This document shows, piece by piece, positions 33,818-46,320 of a stretch of 64,000 nt of DNA. A model generated the notes under the pieces. The model was not told the origin of the DNA, made no database searches, and saw nothing but the letters and a program-made list of their open reading frames with translations. The translations under genes were made by a program, and so were the position numbers. Origin of the DNA: Clonostachys chloroleuca (lineage: Eukaryota > Ascomycota > Sordariomycetes > Hypocreales > Bionectriaceae); assembly GCA_037952775.1 (NCBI GenBank), contig JBANAY010000003.1, positions 29,264,001-29,328,000 on the forward strand, written 5' to 3'. The number at the start of each line of letters is the position of its first letter. The stretch's first letter is position 1.

Positions 33818-35581
33818 TTAGGTTTCCATGTTCTGTCTTCCCACTTCCTCTGTCTCAATGGACAACTCCTTGACAAACAAAGAAGTCAGGAAGCCGAAGC
33901 CGCTGAAGCCCGCCATCAAATACCAGACCGCCCGGAAAGAGTCTGCGTAGGCAAGCCGGACGCCGTGCATTATGTGCTCCTCCAGCTCCACGTCTCGCAG
34001 ATACGGGATGAAGCCCACCGCCTCGGCCGAGTCCTCGAGGATGGAGATGGCAGCAGGGAGTTCGCCAACCTTGGCAATCGACCTAGCGAAGACGTTGCTG
34101 AAGATGGTCGCACCAATAGCCAGTCCAATCAGGGCGCCGAAAAGACGGAAAGAGACAAGAAGCCCGACCGACAGGCCCTGGTCGTCTGGCTTGACACTTG
34201 CCTGGATAGCGACGGCGGGAACAACAAACTGGACGCCGAGACCGATGGCCGCGAGCACCTGAAAGCTGGCTGTCATGGCCACCGTGGACTTCTCTCCCCA
34301 CAGAGCATATAGGCCCGTACCGACAGTCATGACAATCCAAGATGCCCATAGGAGCCAGAGATAGCGTCGCAGGTGGTCGATAGCAAAGCCTGAGATGAAA
34401 CTAAAGGCGATGAGGACGCAGCACAAGGGTAGGATAGAGACAGCTGAGTCCAAAGGTGTTTGGAGAAAGACGGACTGGAAGAACAAGGGCAGGTAAAGCA
34501 AGGAAGGGTATAAAACCAGACCGTGGATGAAACCTCCAATAAGTGTGGCCAGGGAGGTGATGGAGGTCAAGAACCGGTAGGGGATGACGGGCTCGGCTGG
34601 TCTCTTCTCGTATATGCCAAAGGCAACGAGAACGAGGACACCGATGACCAGGGGGACGATCGTCCGCCAAGAGCCCCATGAGTATAATGCACCAGCCCAG
34701 CTCAGCGGTAGGGAGAATATGGTGCAGCCGGTGACGAACAGAGCCATGCCCAGCCAGTCGAGTCTGGCGAGACGTGAGCCCAATGTGCCTTCGATGGGCT
34801 TCAGATGCATGAAGAAGAAAGCACAGCCAGCACTGATGGCGACGAGAGGCAGGTTGATCCAGCCTATCCATCGCCAGTCGACGAACTCGCTGAAAAGAGC
34901 ACCAATCACAGGGCCAAGGATCGAGCCCGCGGCCATGGGAACAGCCAGGAGGCCCAGCCAGAACGGGCGCTCCTTGAGGGTTGTGATGTCGCATATAATG
35001 ATCTCGTTGAGCACGTCGAGGCCTCCACCGCCAAGGCCCTGGATGACACGACCGAGAATGACGACGGCCATGCTCTGGGCAACGGCGAAGACGATGGAGC
35101 CGACGAAGAAGAACAGGAAGGCGCCGTAGAGCAGAGGCTTTCGGCCGATGACGTCGGAAGCGCTGGTGTAGAGAGGCTGGGTGATGACGACGGAAAGCAT
35201 GAAGGACAGATTCGCCCAGAAGGCCTCGAGCGTGGTGCCGTTGAGTTGGTTGGTCAGGACCTATATATCGTGTTAGACTTGCAGTTGAGTGTGGCAGACG
35301 ACGCCAGAGCGTGATCCAGAGTGTGAACGAACCGGAATGGCAACGGCCAGAGCAGTCGAGTCCAACGAGACGATCAGGACCATGATCACGAGCGACAAAA
35401 AGGCGAAGTAAAAGGCCACGGGCTTCCGTTTGGTAGTCGACTGCTCTTGGATGGATGCCGGGTCTGAGTCAACCTTCTCTGGAGGAGTCTTCTCTGCCAC
35501 CACCGCGCCGGCCTCCGGGTCAAAGTCCACATCACGAATGCTTTTCGCATCGGGAGCAGTATCTAGTGGTGTCCCCGACAT
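33818..35581 (-). CDS. MFS drug/metabolite exporter, DHA2 (14-TM) type
   Basis: Two exons: 35581-35333 and 35260-33818 (intron GTTCGT...TATATAG), 563 residues. A hydrophilic N-terminus of about 50 residues is followed by a membrane helix with L-I-V-S-L-D-S-T, the DHA2-type motif D1. S-D-V-I-G-R-K-P is the MFS motif A, and G-R-V-I-Q-G-L-G-G-G-G the motif B. Enough hydrophobic segments follow for 14 helices, and a charged tail ends the protein. It is plasma-membrane export of small amphipathic metabolites by family precedent. Placed tail-to-tail with the oxoamine synthase inside the cluster, it is the likely product exporter or self-protection pump. Confidence 0.9.
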
Positions 35582-36996
35582 TGTGATGGTGAGCGGCGCA
35601 GAAGCTAATGTTGAACCAAAAGAACCCTCCCTCGTAGATGGTGTAGGTGAGAAATTTCCATATAGTCAAGATCAGTCACTATGGGGGCAGCCAGATTTAT
35701 CTAAGCGCGTTCGCGATCATCTTTATTATTAATCCAAGACGGCTGCGAGACCAAAAGTACTACATAGGGTCGTTGTACATGGTTGCATCCTAGCATCCTT
35801 ACGTACCTGATCCAGGCATTTCTGCACAACTACCTACCCCAGGGCTTCGGGCATTTCGTAGGGAGCCGTAAGCCAGAAATCAGGCAAGGGAAGGGTGATC
35901 GCACGCCATCTGACCCTTGCTGCTGACCGACCACTTGACTTGCCAATGCGTAAAGTTATGTAGTAGTTGTGGGGTATTGTGCAAATTTTCCTGAATCAAC
36001 GACCTGTCACACAAAACTTCAAGGCCTCAAAGGACTTTTCAAAAGTGCATTGGCCCGAAAGGAGCGTGGTGTAAGACTTGGCTCGGCGTCTACTCACGAA
36101 GTGGAGGAGATACGGCAGCGGCCGCCGCCAACGTCGAACCTTATGAAGTCTATTCTACGGGGTCCAGGCATGGATGGTGCCGAATAGCCGGTTTGCAGAG
36201 CTGTTCCGGAGGCCTTGGCGTCTGTCAAAGTCGAGCCAAGCAAAGCACGCCTTCACCCTAGCTCGGAGCGTCTTCTGTTTCACTGCATAACTCAGGTGGC
36301 CCCTGGGCTATGCATCTGAACAGTCAGCCCTGCGAAGACTCCTCACAAAGTTAGACGACTCCTAAGAAAGCTAGACGCACCGGAAGTGGCGGTGCGGTTG
36401 AGCCGCCCGCTCTGCCGCGCTGTAGTGTATAGGCAAGAGGCCTCACAGTTGCTTGCCCTTGTCTCCTCTGCCGAAAACCGACCCTGGTCACGACAGTGGG
36501 ACAAGAATCCTCTTGAGGCCAACGCACATGTCTCATTAAGCGTTCACAAGTCCTGTTGGTTCTTCTCCTCGATCGGCGTCTAAGGGTACTGGTATGCGGC
36601 AGACTTGGATCTGAGTAAGTAGTGTATGTTGAGTCTTAGTAGGCCTGCCTGTCTTTCTGTTATCAAGGCCAACGAGCTGTACGCTTCGAACTCAGCAGAA
36701 CAACAATTTGTACAAGCGCGCGGGCTGCGGCCGTACAACATGCTCTGTACCCCGACCCCCCTGCCGGCTACGCCGCCTCTGTTGTGCTCGCCCCCCGGGT
36801 GTTAGCACAAGAAGGAATCTATCTCGGACTAGATACCTTGACTTCCTTGCCCTTCCTTACCGAGTGGTGACTCGTGAGACCCCCAATATCTCCGAGATAG
36901 CGTGAAGGCGTCATATCGATCCGTATTAATAGCTCCAAGAGCCGCCCTGAAGGCCGCAGAATCGCGTGCACTCCAGATAACACCACCTAGTTATCA
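35582..36996. other. Intergenic between MFS and Zn2Cys6 regulator
   Basis: Short frames only (72 codons or fewer), none convincing. It should hold the MFS promoter on the left and the regulator promoter on the right. Confidence 0.5.
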
Positions 36997-37894
36997 ATGG
37001 CTATGCAAGGCTACGCAGGTGAGTTTCGCAAGGAAGCTTTTCCTTCAGCCGTGGGTGAACTGATCGTGTTGATGTACATATAGTTTGTTACCGATGCAGG
37101 AGGCGCAAAATTCGCTGCGGCAGAGAGCGCCCACATTGCTTAAATTGTGTCAATGCCGGCTATGAGTGTGACTGGTCAGGAAGGGGGAAAAAGCCGAATC
37201 AGTCTTCGATGTTGTGAGTCCCCCCTCGGTAGCTTGAAGGCACGAGTAGCTGACCGACAGTCAAATCCGCATCCAGACTTAATGCTATATCAGATCTCAG
37301 TCGCCGCCTTGAAAAATTAGAAGACATTACGGCAGATATGTTTGACGTCGTCGCGAGGCTCAACGCTGTCTACCCACCAAATGGGGAAACCTCAAACTCG
37401 AACACTCCGCCTCAGCAAGCCGCAACACAGCACAAAGGTACCACCGGGCTTTCACTTATTCGATCCTTCCTAGAGCATCTACTGATTTATCGTTAGCAAT
37501 ACTACCCCAGACAGAACGAGATGAGCATCAAGGCATATGCTCAGAGGAAGATCTCTCACAGTTATGCAACTTCAACGCAGATGAGCAACTCCAATACTTC
37601 AGAGCAAGGATAGGAGAGCAGCATGGCCTTGGCTCCAGGTTTGGTCCGCTCTATCCCACCGGAGATACCTTCAACCCTGCATGTCAGAGCAGAAAAGAGT
37701 ATCCCGATTTCTCGTCTTCCCACTCATCCATTACGGATCTAACCCCTACACCTTTGCCATCGGCCCTGCCCACGCTGACCCAGCAGCATCCACCTTCCTC
37801 GGCACATGGGTCTGTCGACGAATTCGGTCAGACCCTGTCAGGAAGTTACTATATCCCCGCTGATTTTTGCCCAAGTTTACCAGACTCCAGATGA
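36997..37894 (+). CDS. Zn2Cys6 transcription factor, small, cluster-linked
   Basis: Four exons: 36997-37018, 37084-37213, 37277-37437 and 37497-37894. Phases agree, giving 236 residues. Cysteine spacing C-x2-C-x6-C-x6-C-x2-C-x6-C is perfect for a binuclear zinc cluster (C-Y-R-C-R-R-R-K-I-R-C...). It is followed by a basic linker and a dimerisation coiled coil (L-S-R-R-L-E-K-L-E-D). The C-terminal half is Ser/Thr/Pro-rich and disordered, as activation domains are. There is no fungal-specific transcription-factor middle domain, so it is much shorter than usual. Exon 1 is tiny, splitting just before the first Cys, as is common in this family. It probably controls the neighbouring cluster and may bind the CGG-N3-CCG boxes between the PKS and the oxoamine synthase. 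Confidence 0.85.
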
Positions 37895-40012
37895 ATAGAA
37901 TAAAGTCTCTACATTTAGCCTAGCTTCATCTTACTTGGTGTATTGTGAGAATTTAGTATGCTAGTACCGTCACACCTAGTTATGACACCCAAACTCGACC
38001 GATCGGTCCCGTGACAACGTTAAGGACTTTAACCGCTGGGGCCCCGGGCACTCGCATTATGATGAGTGGGTTTTTGGGGATCTCTTACTCATGCAGTGTC
38101 AGTACTTTTGGTGCCGATCGCATGTAATCAAACACTCTAGGCGCCTTTCTTGGCAATAGGGGTCTCGCAGGGTTCCCTGACTTGTCATATACTTGGCTCG
38201 AGGATTCGGAGCATAACACCCTAAGCAGACCGGAGGTAGAATGACTATCAGTGAGATTTTCATCGAATTCGTGGTTGATTCTGCCAGGTATGCCTAGTTC
38301 GGGATACCTGATGTAACTTGCGTCTTAATTGCTGTCGGTGAATATCACACAGCGAGGGGTCATCTGGAAATCAGCTGCAAGCTCAAACGATTCCACCAGA
38401 CCGTCGCCCGCTCCTAAGGCGAGGTAAACTAAATGATCGATCACGTCAATTAAATGCGGTTCAAGCCCTCTATTTCGTTTAATAACGAAACTTACAGGTC
38501 TTGGAAGCCAGAACATACACCGCACTTGGAAGCACAAACTCGAAGGTAGCATCCACGCATATAGTCGGGCCTTCCTTCACCGCCAGCTCGAACTAGTCTT
38601 ACGATAGAACGAACATCACATGAAAAAGCTCCAATTGTAATGTAACGGCCATAAATCCGCCCTCAGACCAGTGATGAGATGTCCGAAGGCTTTTGCCGCA
38701 GAGAACGACTGGTTATCGAACGGTGTTTGTTTCCGACTTTGGAAGAGCAGTGCAGGATATCCCGGGTCTTGCAAGCGGCCCGTCCGTTGCCAGTGAAGGA
38801 CATACTCGTCTTCATGCATCCTTACGGTTTGTAAATTATGTGCAAGCAGGCCTATGTATCTATGCATTACACATCACCAGAAAATAAACAAACGAGACAG
38901 CTCGCTTATTCCAGAAACCCTTTACTTGCGGAAGCTGCGTCTTACCGCAGCAGATACTGCACCTCGCTCACACAGCAAATAATCATCTCGTTGGGTTGAG
39001 TAGTCCGAACAGCAAAGCAAGGTACTTTCCGACAAATGATCTGCCCTCCTCTGTCGAAATGATACTCCCTTCGTGTGCAAGTCTGTCAGCCCATGATTAC
39101 CCAGGTTAAAAGAGTTTCCCTGTTCTGTGGTGTCCCTCCGTAAATTCGTGGCATCACCCATGCTCTCTCAGGAGTGCTCTACTTTTTACATTCCCGTCAC
39201 CATCTCAGCCATTGCTTCGCTACCGTACCTTCAACACGAGTGATGCTTGCTGCAGCCTCAATTTGAAGACTGCGTAGACAATATCTCTCCTGAAAACTCG
39301 GTCATTATCTTCTTCACTCTGGCCGGCAAGAAACTACACGAAATAATTCTTTAGTGTCTTGGTGCGATAGAAGGGCAGCTTCGTGACTGTCGCAAGGTGC
39401 AGCTCCTGCAGCCTCTTTCAACGTATGCGGCATCTCGGCAGATTAGTGTCGCTTTACCAATGCCAATTTGGCCCATGAGCTTCCGCGATGAAATATTCTC
39501 TGCCCGGATGAACTCATTCTTAGGCCCCCTTTAGGTTAGCAGGCAGTCTAGTCAATTCGTATTATGGTCTAGCCATCGCGTTCGTTCTATCCTGTATTAG
39601 ATGATCAGTAATAGGGTCAATATAGGTAATATAAAGCTTATGAGTCAGCGAAAAGAGAAAGAAGAGCTTCTAAAGCTAGTAGAAATTCTATGGCAGCAAT
39701 GGCAAACTGCTTCACAAGCTCACGTCGTAGAATAAAGTTCGATTCCAAAGACACGCGGTTAGGTTATAAGCTTCAAAACACTAAGCTGGACTTTGAACGA
39801 TCGAGCTGGGCCTCGAGCATTCTTCCTGCGCTAAACTTCCAACTCGACGCGTCAGCTTGGCTGTGCGCCAAGTTGCTCTAAGTCAAGAAATGGAACTATT
39901 CAATTGCTCCCATCCCCAGCTTCGGTTCAAGCAGGTGAACACGCGCAGTTCAAGGTACCAAAGCCTTTGTTTGATCCATTTTAAACCCATGCGCGCTTAT
40001 TCACCAGCTAAA
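37895..40012. other. 2.1-kb stretch without a supported gene
   Basis: Short frames only. The minus-strand part 39161-38922 and the sequence around 39430-39480 (a weak P-loop-like G-Q-I-G-I-G-K-A) may be scraps of a decayed gene, but no frame joins them. Cluster boundary region. Confidence 0.4.
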
Positions 40013-40735
40013 ATGGCCGGCTCTATCGGTATCAGGAGCAGGAACAACGGAGCCATCATCTGCCAATTCCGCATCAGGACACATGGCACGGAGACTGACC
40101 TCGGAGGCCGCAAGGCTGTAGCCGACTTTTCCACGTGTTCATACGACGAGCTCATCAGGGCAAGTTTCAAGGCGAGCGATGTCTGCTGGGTCTCTGTGGA
40201 CATCATCGCTACAGTAACCAACCATGAGAGTGGCTCGCAAAAGGATGCACCGTTCACACTGGTCTACACCCTATTCGGCGGAACTGCCATTCCAAGTTCG
40301 ACAGGTCCCTAACAGACGCCTGTGCTTCATATTCTGCATCAAGGCGCATTGGTGTGTCGAGTCCGAGTCAGGACGAACGGCGAGGAGACGGGCCTGTCTG
40401 GGTCTATGACTGTGGATACGGATACCGGCTGGACGCTCACCGAGCTGAGCGGCTACGGCTTCTATGATAGAGACGATTGCTGGCTGTCTATAGATGTTAA
40501 GGTCAGGAGAAGGAATCAGGCGTCTAGGGATAACTTTGCCTTGCGAATTAATACGCCGGTCATGGCTAACTACACGCTATCAGGTACGATATGGTTTCCT
40601 TCCTGGTCCCGGGGCGCAGTTAGTTCGTGGACTGAGGACGCCATTAGTAACTCATTAGCTAGTAGGAAATGCCATTCAAACTGGCAATGTATGCTTGTAA
40701 ACTCACAAATGTTGGCAATAGTTACCTGCTATTAA
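40013..40735 (+). pseudogene. Two-repeat small protein interrupted by TAA
   Basis: From the ATG at 40013 (within a longer open frame beginning at about 39857), the first unit of about 90 residues ends at a TAA at 40310-40312. The same frame continues with a second unit of similar length and pattern. Shared elements are a small hydrophobic residue then C-x-x-R-x-R-T, G-x-E-T-x-L-x-G, D-x-C-W-x-S-x-D, and a final Y-T-L-F/S-G-T. Both units look like a beta-sandwich with a conserved Cys pair. No signal peptide is seen. I do not recognise the family; lectin-like or NLR-associated small effectors are possible but unsupported. The duplication across a stop suggests either a single two-domain protein broken by mutation or a tandem pair. 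Confidence 0.5.
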
Positions 40736-40852
40736 ACCCCTAATTCACACGAACCCAGTCCGCCGTATTAAGTCCATATTAAGCTAATACCGGTGTGAAT
40801 TGCTACTTAGCTACGGAGTACTTCAGAACACCGCTTGGTGAGAAGGCCAAAA

Positions 40853-41841
40853 TCAAGTATGAGTAGTTGGTCCTTTCCCCGTACTACAAATAGCATTCGT
40901 GCCGTCTGCATCGCGCTCCTCGCCACACCAAACATAGATACTGAGAAAAGTCTCCGTGACCTTTGTCTTGTATAATTCATCACATGTCCAGCCCACACGC
41001 AAAGTGTCGTTGAGGCAAAGTGTGACGCAGCAGTTTGTCTTGACTGGTTTCCAGACGAAGCTCTGGACGTTAAAACCAATATCAGACTTGCCGGTATCGC
41101 GGAGGAGGCCCGTGTGGTTGCCATTATAGTTTGGTTCCGAAAAGCTTTGAAAGGCGAATTTGTTGCCTGAGTCGGTTGCGTTGTTGAGAAAGGTCTCGGT
41201 TGGGACCGGTATCGAGGACGTGGGTGTCGTAGAACTTGAGCGTTGGTTAGTGATATTTGAATTGTGTGGGGAGCGTAGTCATTCCTCTACCTCTGCGAAG
41301 TGGTGCTTGAAGTGGTGCTTGCTGCCACAGTCGTGGATGTATCCTCTGATGACTGTGTCGAGCTCGACGGTTTCGATGCAGCAGCAGCTCGCGAGCCACC
41401 AACACCGCCGCCTACGGCCGCTGCAATGATGACAATCAGGGCCACGACGATGATGATGAATGTATTCCGCTTCAAGCCTAGAATACTTCCACTCCCTCCC
41501 GCCTTCTTCGGATTTTGCTCCTCGACGCTCGGTGAAGAGTCGTATTTGACTGGAGAGAGTTCATGCTTCGCCTGGCCGTCATCCTTCAGGCTGACGTCGG
41601 TTTGAGTCATCGCCTGCGGAAATTGATCTGATTCACTATACTCCTGGTAACCGACGAGGTACTTGGCATTGGCGTCGTTCAATCGTTGGGAGTGTTCGGT
41701 TTGGTAAGAAGAAATGACCTGCGGAGAGGTATCTGGCTGCACGACCTCCGGAAGGTCGTTATAAGCTGGGCTGCCATAATGTTCGGTCCGAGCCTCGTTT
41801 CTGTCGGGTTGTGCGGGCATTGTTGGTGATATGGAGTCCAC
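40853..41841 (-). CDS. Single-pass membrane protein with Cys-containing extracellular domain
   Basis: Two exons: 41841-41291 and 41234-40853. The intron (GTAGAG...CTCAAG, branch CTAAC) joins in phase. The cytoplasmic N-terminus is about 125 residues, hydrophilic and rich in Ser/Pro/Glu. One strong membrane helix follows (I-I-I-V-V-A-L-I-V-I-I-A-A-A-V-G-G-G-V-G), then a Ser/Thr stalk likely O-glycosylated. The extracellular domain of about 105 residues contains a C-C pair and further Cys residues plus several N-x-S/T sites. This layout is common in fungal surface or sensor-like proteins of unknown role. The function is not assigned. Confidence 0.75.
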
Positions 41842-43434
41842 GATGGACTAAAATCTTTCTAGTAGCTTGACTAGCAGATTGGCTTCCCTTTAAACGTTCA
41901 GCTGGGGGGAACATAAGCCTTCACAGTGGGTTACCGTCACCAAGCCCCAGAATATTACAAATGGGAGATTGCAGATCTAACGATCCACTGTCCCGGCGAC
42001 TTGCCGTTTCCAGCCTTGATGAACATCACATGCATTATGACTATCACACTGAGCCGTAGCCGATACCTTGGCTTAGTGGAGCGAAAAGGTTCAGCTGAAG
42101 GCATCGAGAATTTTCGCCTACCAGCGTTTCAGATTGACGCAGGGGCAGGGTCAGTAGGATCAAGCCCTATGAACAAATACGGTATGCTACCCGACTGTCT
42201 CGCAGGGGTTTCTCGTTTAGCGTAAATTAGAGCTCAAACTGGAGGCATATAAAATTCGGCCATGTAGGGAAAAAAAACGAGTTCACTCGTATTTTTTTTT
42301 ATTAAAGGGAAGCCTGAGCCCTGTTGTTCTTGCCCGAAGATGAGGTCCATTCTTGAGTTCTTGCAGGAGAACTTACTGCGGGATGTTTAAGATTGAATTT
42401 TGTTGCCAATGTCTCACACAGGGGTTGTGTTATTACTATGGAGGCCATCGTAATTCGTATCTGGGGAGACAGGGGTGGAATGTCATCGCTTCCTTCGGTC
42501 TGTCGTACTGATTGAGACAAGACTCGAAGCTTCAGATGACTACATACCCTATACTAGAATTCTCGAAAAAAGGGCCAGAAAATCAGTTCTAGAGGCACCT
42601 GTGTAGCTTATGCATCTCGTTAAGTCCCGGAAGATCATAGGTAGCCAATAGTAAATTGCTAGCAGCCTCGTTTGAGTAATTTTATTAACCCACAGTTGGG
42701 TTTTGGTACAGCTTCGTGTACGAGCATGATACTTCCATATTGACCTTTGAGTTCTCCAACAACAAATCTTTCGTGCCTGCGATATGCTGGCAGATTGACA
42801 TATCACTTTTGAACACAGAAAAGCCGGGGCCCGAGATCTTATGCTCGGAGCATTCAGGCATGTACTCATCGATGATACCATGAAGTTGAGCCTCTAGGCC
42901 GGCGAATATGCGTGAAGGCATGCTGGCTGGGTTATGAAAGATAAGACCTGGGAGGGAGGAGTGTAGGGTAGGTTGCAGGGATGTGACTCAGGGTAAGATG
43001 GATCCTGTCCTCAAACCTTGTTGGGCTATTGACCGAATTAATAGGCCCTATAGCCCACGTCATACCCAACACAAGCAAGTCTCTTGCCTGTGACTTATAA
43101 TTTCCGAAGCAGGAGACCCTGAGTTTGAGGAGGAAATGCTTATCAAGGAGCGGGGGAACTTATCAGTGGGTCTAGAGTTACTACCTAAATGGGAATTACT
43201 CATACGAGACCCTATGGGGAAGAGAGTCATAGAAGACAATCTAAGCTAAGATTAACCCATTTCCGCTTTGAGAAAACTGCTCGTTACGATAAGTAAGGCG
43301 TAGTTGACTCTCTTGTGTTGTGGAATACATTAACAGCTTTTAGTGGAGAGCTTGTCAGATTTGACCGGCATTTCTTCACTTCCCCGAGAATCACCGGCAT
43401 TGTCACAAATCCAACTCTGACATACGGCCATCTT
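41842..43434. other. Intergenic; no supported gene
   Basis: A minus-strand frame at 42685-42921 and one overlapping at 42549-42881 are open but short and motif-free. A T-rich run with a hairpin-like GAGTTCACTC is near 42280-42300. Confidence 0.45.
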
Positions 43435-45516
43435 TTAGTGGTTGACGTCCAGATCAGCACCCTCTTTGACCGTTTTCCAATACTTCTCCGCGCTTCGTTG
43501 TCTCAACGCCCGGCCCCATTTCATAACAACAAATATAGTCAAGTTGTGAGCAAGCCCTGCAAAGGCTCCAAGAATAAACGCGTTTTGAAAGCCTAGATTG
43601 ACCACCCATGGGGTTACACTGCCCATTCAGTTAGCCAGGAAAGTTTGTGTTAATATATAGACAGACTCACCCATAGCCAATGCCAAATGACATGGTGTTG
43701 CGAATAATGATCGCCGTGGCCAGAGCCTCACTTGCCAAGTCGCGGTAACAATCAATGCAATATGCAATCGATATTTGTGATCCAGCGGTCGTAGTGAAGG
43801 AGATGATGCCCATGGCAAATACGAGGCCAAACCAGTGCACCTGATGGTATGCTCCAACGCCGAATAAGATGCAGCCAGCCGGGATGAGCAAGAGCGAGGG
43901 CAAGAACAGCCATAGCCGATGTTCTGCCTCCATGAAACCGTTGTTTCGGCGCGCCATTTTAATTATAAAACGGTCACCAAAGATTCCAGTATATACGCAT
44001 CTAGTCTTAGTTAGAGGTGGCCCATTTTAAGAGGTATGTAGATGGGGTAGGACATACGCAAGAGTGGTCCCAACTAAGGGGGAGATGAACGTTAAGCCCA
44101 CCGTTGAAGTGGACATGCTGTATGGCGGGTTGGACAAGACCATGGACTCGGTCGCGTTTAGAACCGACAGCCAAACGATATTGCAGCCGTAGATAAACCC
44201 AGCGTAAAATATTATGGGGAACAACAACAGCAGAATAGGGCGACCAATCAATCTCAGAAGTCGGTTTTCACCACGTAGATTCTGGGACTCGATAGGTTTG
44301 AGCCTAGCAAATCGAGACTTCTTTGTCAACTCGAGATCTACACCGCCTTGGTCGGCTTGGAGATCATTTCCGGGGGAGGATGGAGTAGCTGCGATAATAT
44401 GATCCGGGCTCGTATTTTTCGGGCTCTCCTTGTCGTCTTTGTTATCAAGGTTGGATGGTGACTGGTTTATGCCGGATAGAGGCCGACCTTCGATATGATG
44501 ACTAGTCATATACTTGGCGCGGTCGAATTTGGTTTCCTCCATAAAGAAAAAGATGATAAGGAGTAACACTGCGCAGAAGATAGCACACCAATACTATCAA
44601 GGGGCGGTTAGATGACTCGAAACTTCCAATGTCCCGCATTGAAATACTTACAAACACCCACTTGTACCCTTGTCCGTCATTGATAAAACCCATGATTAAA
44701 GGCGCGATTCCATTGCTGTAGCCAAGCGCGAGGGCGTAGAGTGCAATAAACTTTCCTCGTTCATGGGTGAAGAACTGCATTATCAGAATCAGCATCACGC
44801 GTCAGGTTTCACAATGCTAAAACGGCCATACCACGTCAGAGACAGTAATCTCTGCCAAGGACTCAATAGGTGCACCGAAAATGCCCTGCAAGATCTTGGT
44901 CGCAATCCACTCTCCGTTAGATCGGACGTGCGGTTGCCACAACATGACGCCCTGATTTTGTTAGAACAAGGCTCCTAGTGAGCTTGGGACTCTTACCAGT
45001 GTGCCGGCTGTCGTCAAGAGGTAGACGGGCCTCTTGCCGTACTGGATACCGATAGCCTGCCAGAGTATGCATCCCCACCCAAAGAAGAGAAACTATTAAT
45101 ATGTTAGCTCAACTCTCCGCACCTTAGTCATGTGGAGTGGTCTCTAGCAGGATGCACCTACCATGTAACCAGTTCCGGAGTTAAGATCATTATACGTCAG
45201 ACCAGTGGCGTCTGACAAGGGACCCAAGGTGGAGTAAAGGGCAGAAGAACAGATGCCAATAACTAGGACATAACTGGTCGCCTGTCAGCAAGAATCAAGC
45301 TCAACACGAGAGAGAGAAAACTCCATACGCCGACATGCAAAAAGCGGAGAGGTATTTTCGCCGCAGAGACCAGTTCAAGGGGTCATCCGGGTGGGATGAT
45401 GGGACTGGCACGAGTACGACATCGTGATCTGCGCCTTTTGCGTGCTGAGACTGCATATTTCCCTGCGCATCCACAAGGTGGACCGTCCCGGGAATTGCTT
45501 CAATCTGACTCGCCAT
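43435..45516 (-). CDS. MFS transporter, DHA1-like (12-TM) fungal family
   Basis: A multi-exon gene from the ATG at 45516 to the stop at 43435, with about seven short introns. Clear exons include 45516-45340, 44982-44836, 44780-44650, 44590-44050 and 43990-43670 (boundaries approximate). The N-terminus has D-D-P-L-N-W-S-x-x-R-K, the hallmark of fungal DHA1-type transporters, followed by membrane helices. A long central cytoplasmic loop (about 110 residues, Ser/Asn/Lys-rich) ends before R-P-I-L-L-L-L-F-P, and six more helices follow. It is divergent from the dimethylformamidase gene, which suggests uptake of an amide or related N compound; the substrate is inferred only from that pairing. Confidence 0.8.
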
Positions 45517-46320
45517 CTTGGAGAATTGTTAACCCAGCCAAAAGATGGTAGAGTGTTAAGGAATGGTATAGAAGGTGAGGAGGACTATGACGAAGTTTAG
45601 GTAGAAGAGCTGGTGCCTATTTATACCTGTTTCAAGCACTCGGGATGAACCAGCCGTGTCTCCCTGAATTCACTGTTGAAGAAGACGACACTGTGCTATC
45701 ACGTCTAACCAAGTTCACCTAGGCAGGATGACGGCCTGGGATCGGCGAACCTTGGCAATCTAGCTAGCCAACCATAATCATCCCCAGATATGTTTATTAG
45801 TGGATACTGGACTAGCTTCATTGTGCGGGGGTGGAGAGTTGCTTATGAATTGTCTCCTCCTGGTAGGTAGTCAGAGTCATGGAGTGCATTCTTATCACCA
45901 TCCCTGCGAGTCAACTAGAAGAAGTGAAGAGGATACTTCCTAATCCAGTCAAAACTATAGCCGAGGGCGATTGGCTTAGCGCACGCTCGCTCTCTTGCCA
46001 ACTCCTAGCTCGATTCCTGCCAAGCCCCTAATCAATGTATCAACTCAACCACAAGCAGAATTACCTATTGAGGAAATAACAATTACTACCTAGTGGGGAA
46101 AGATTCAACCCATGTGCTATCTACTTGCTTCACGTATAATCGGGAAAAAGAGACGATTTAGTGTCCCTCTATCTGCTATAAGGATAGGCTGGTTACCATT
46201 AACTTGCACCTCCAACATAGTGAATACTCAACGAAATTTGACCCAATCACATTCTTCTATAAACTTTAGCCTCGGATCATTGTCATACTTCCATTTACAT
46301 CGACAAGTAGATTACTCAAC
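45517..46320. promoter_or_regulatory. Divergent promoter between MFS and dimethylformamidase
   Basis: 804 nt with no gene. A polyT/CT-rich core promoter is not obvious; the arrangement suggests co-regulation. Confidence 0.45.

Noticed and set aside
39430..39480. P-loop-like peptide G-Q-I-G-I-G-K-A on the minus strand.
   Set aside because: No open frame extends it and no Walker B follows; too short to call a gene or relic.
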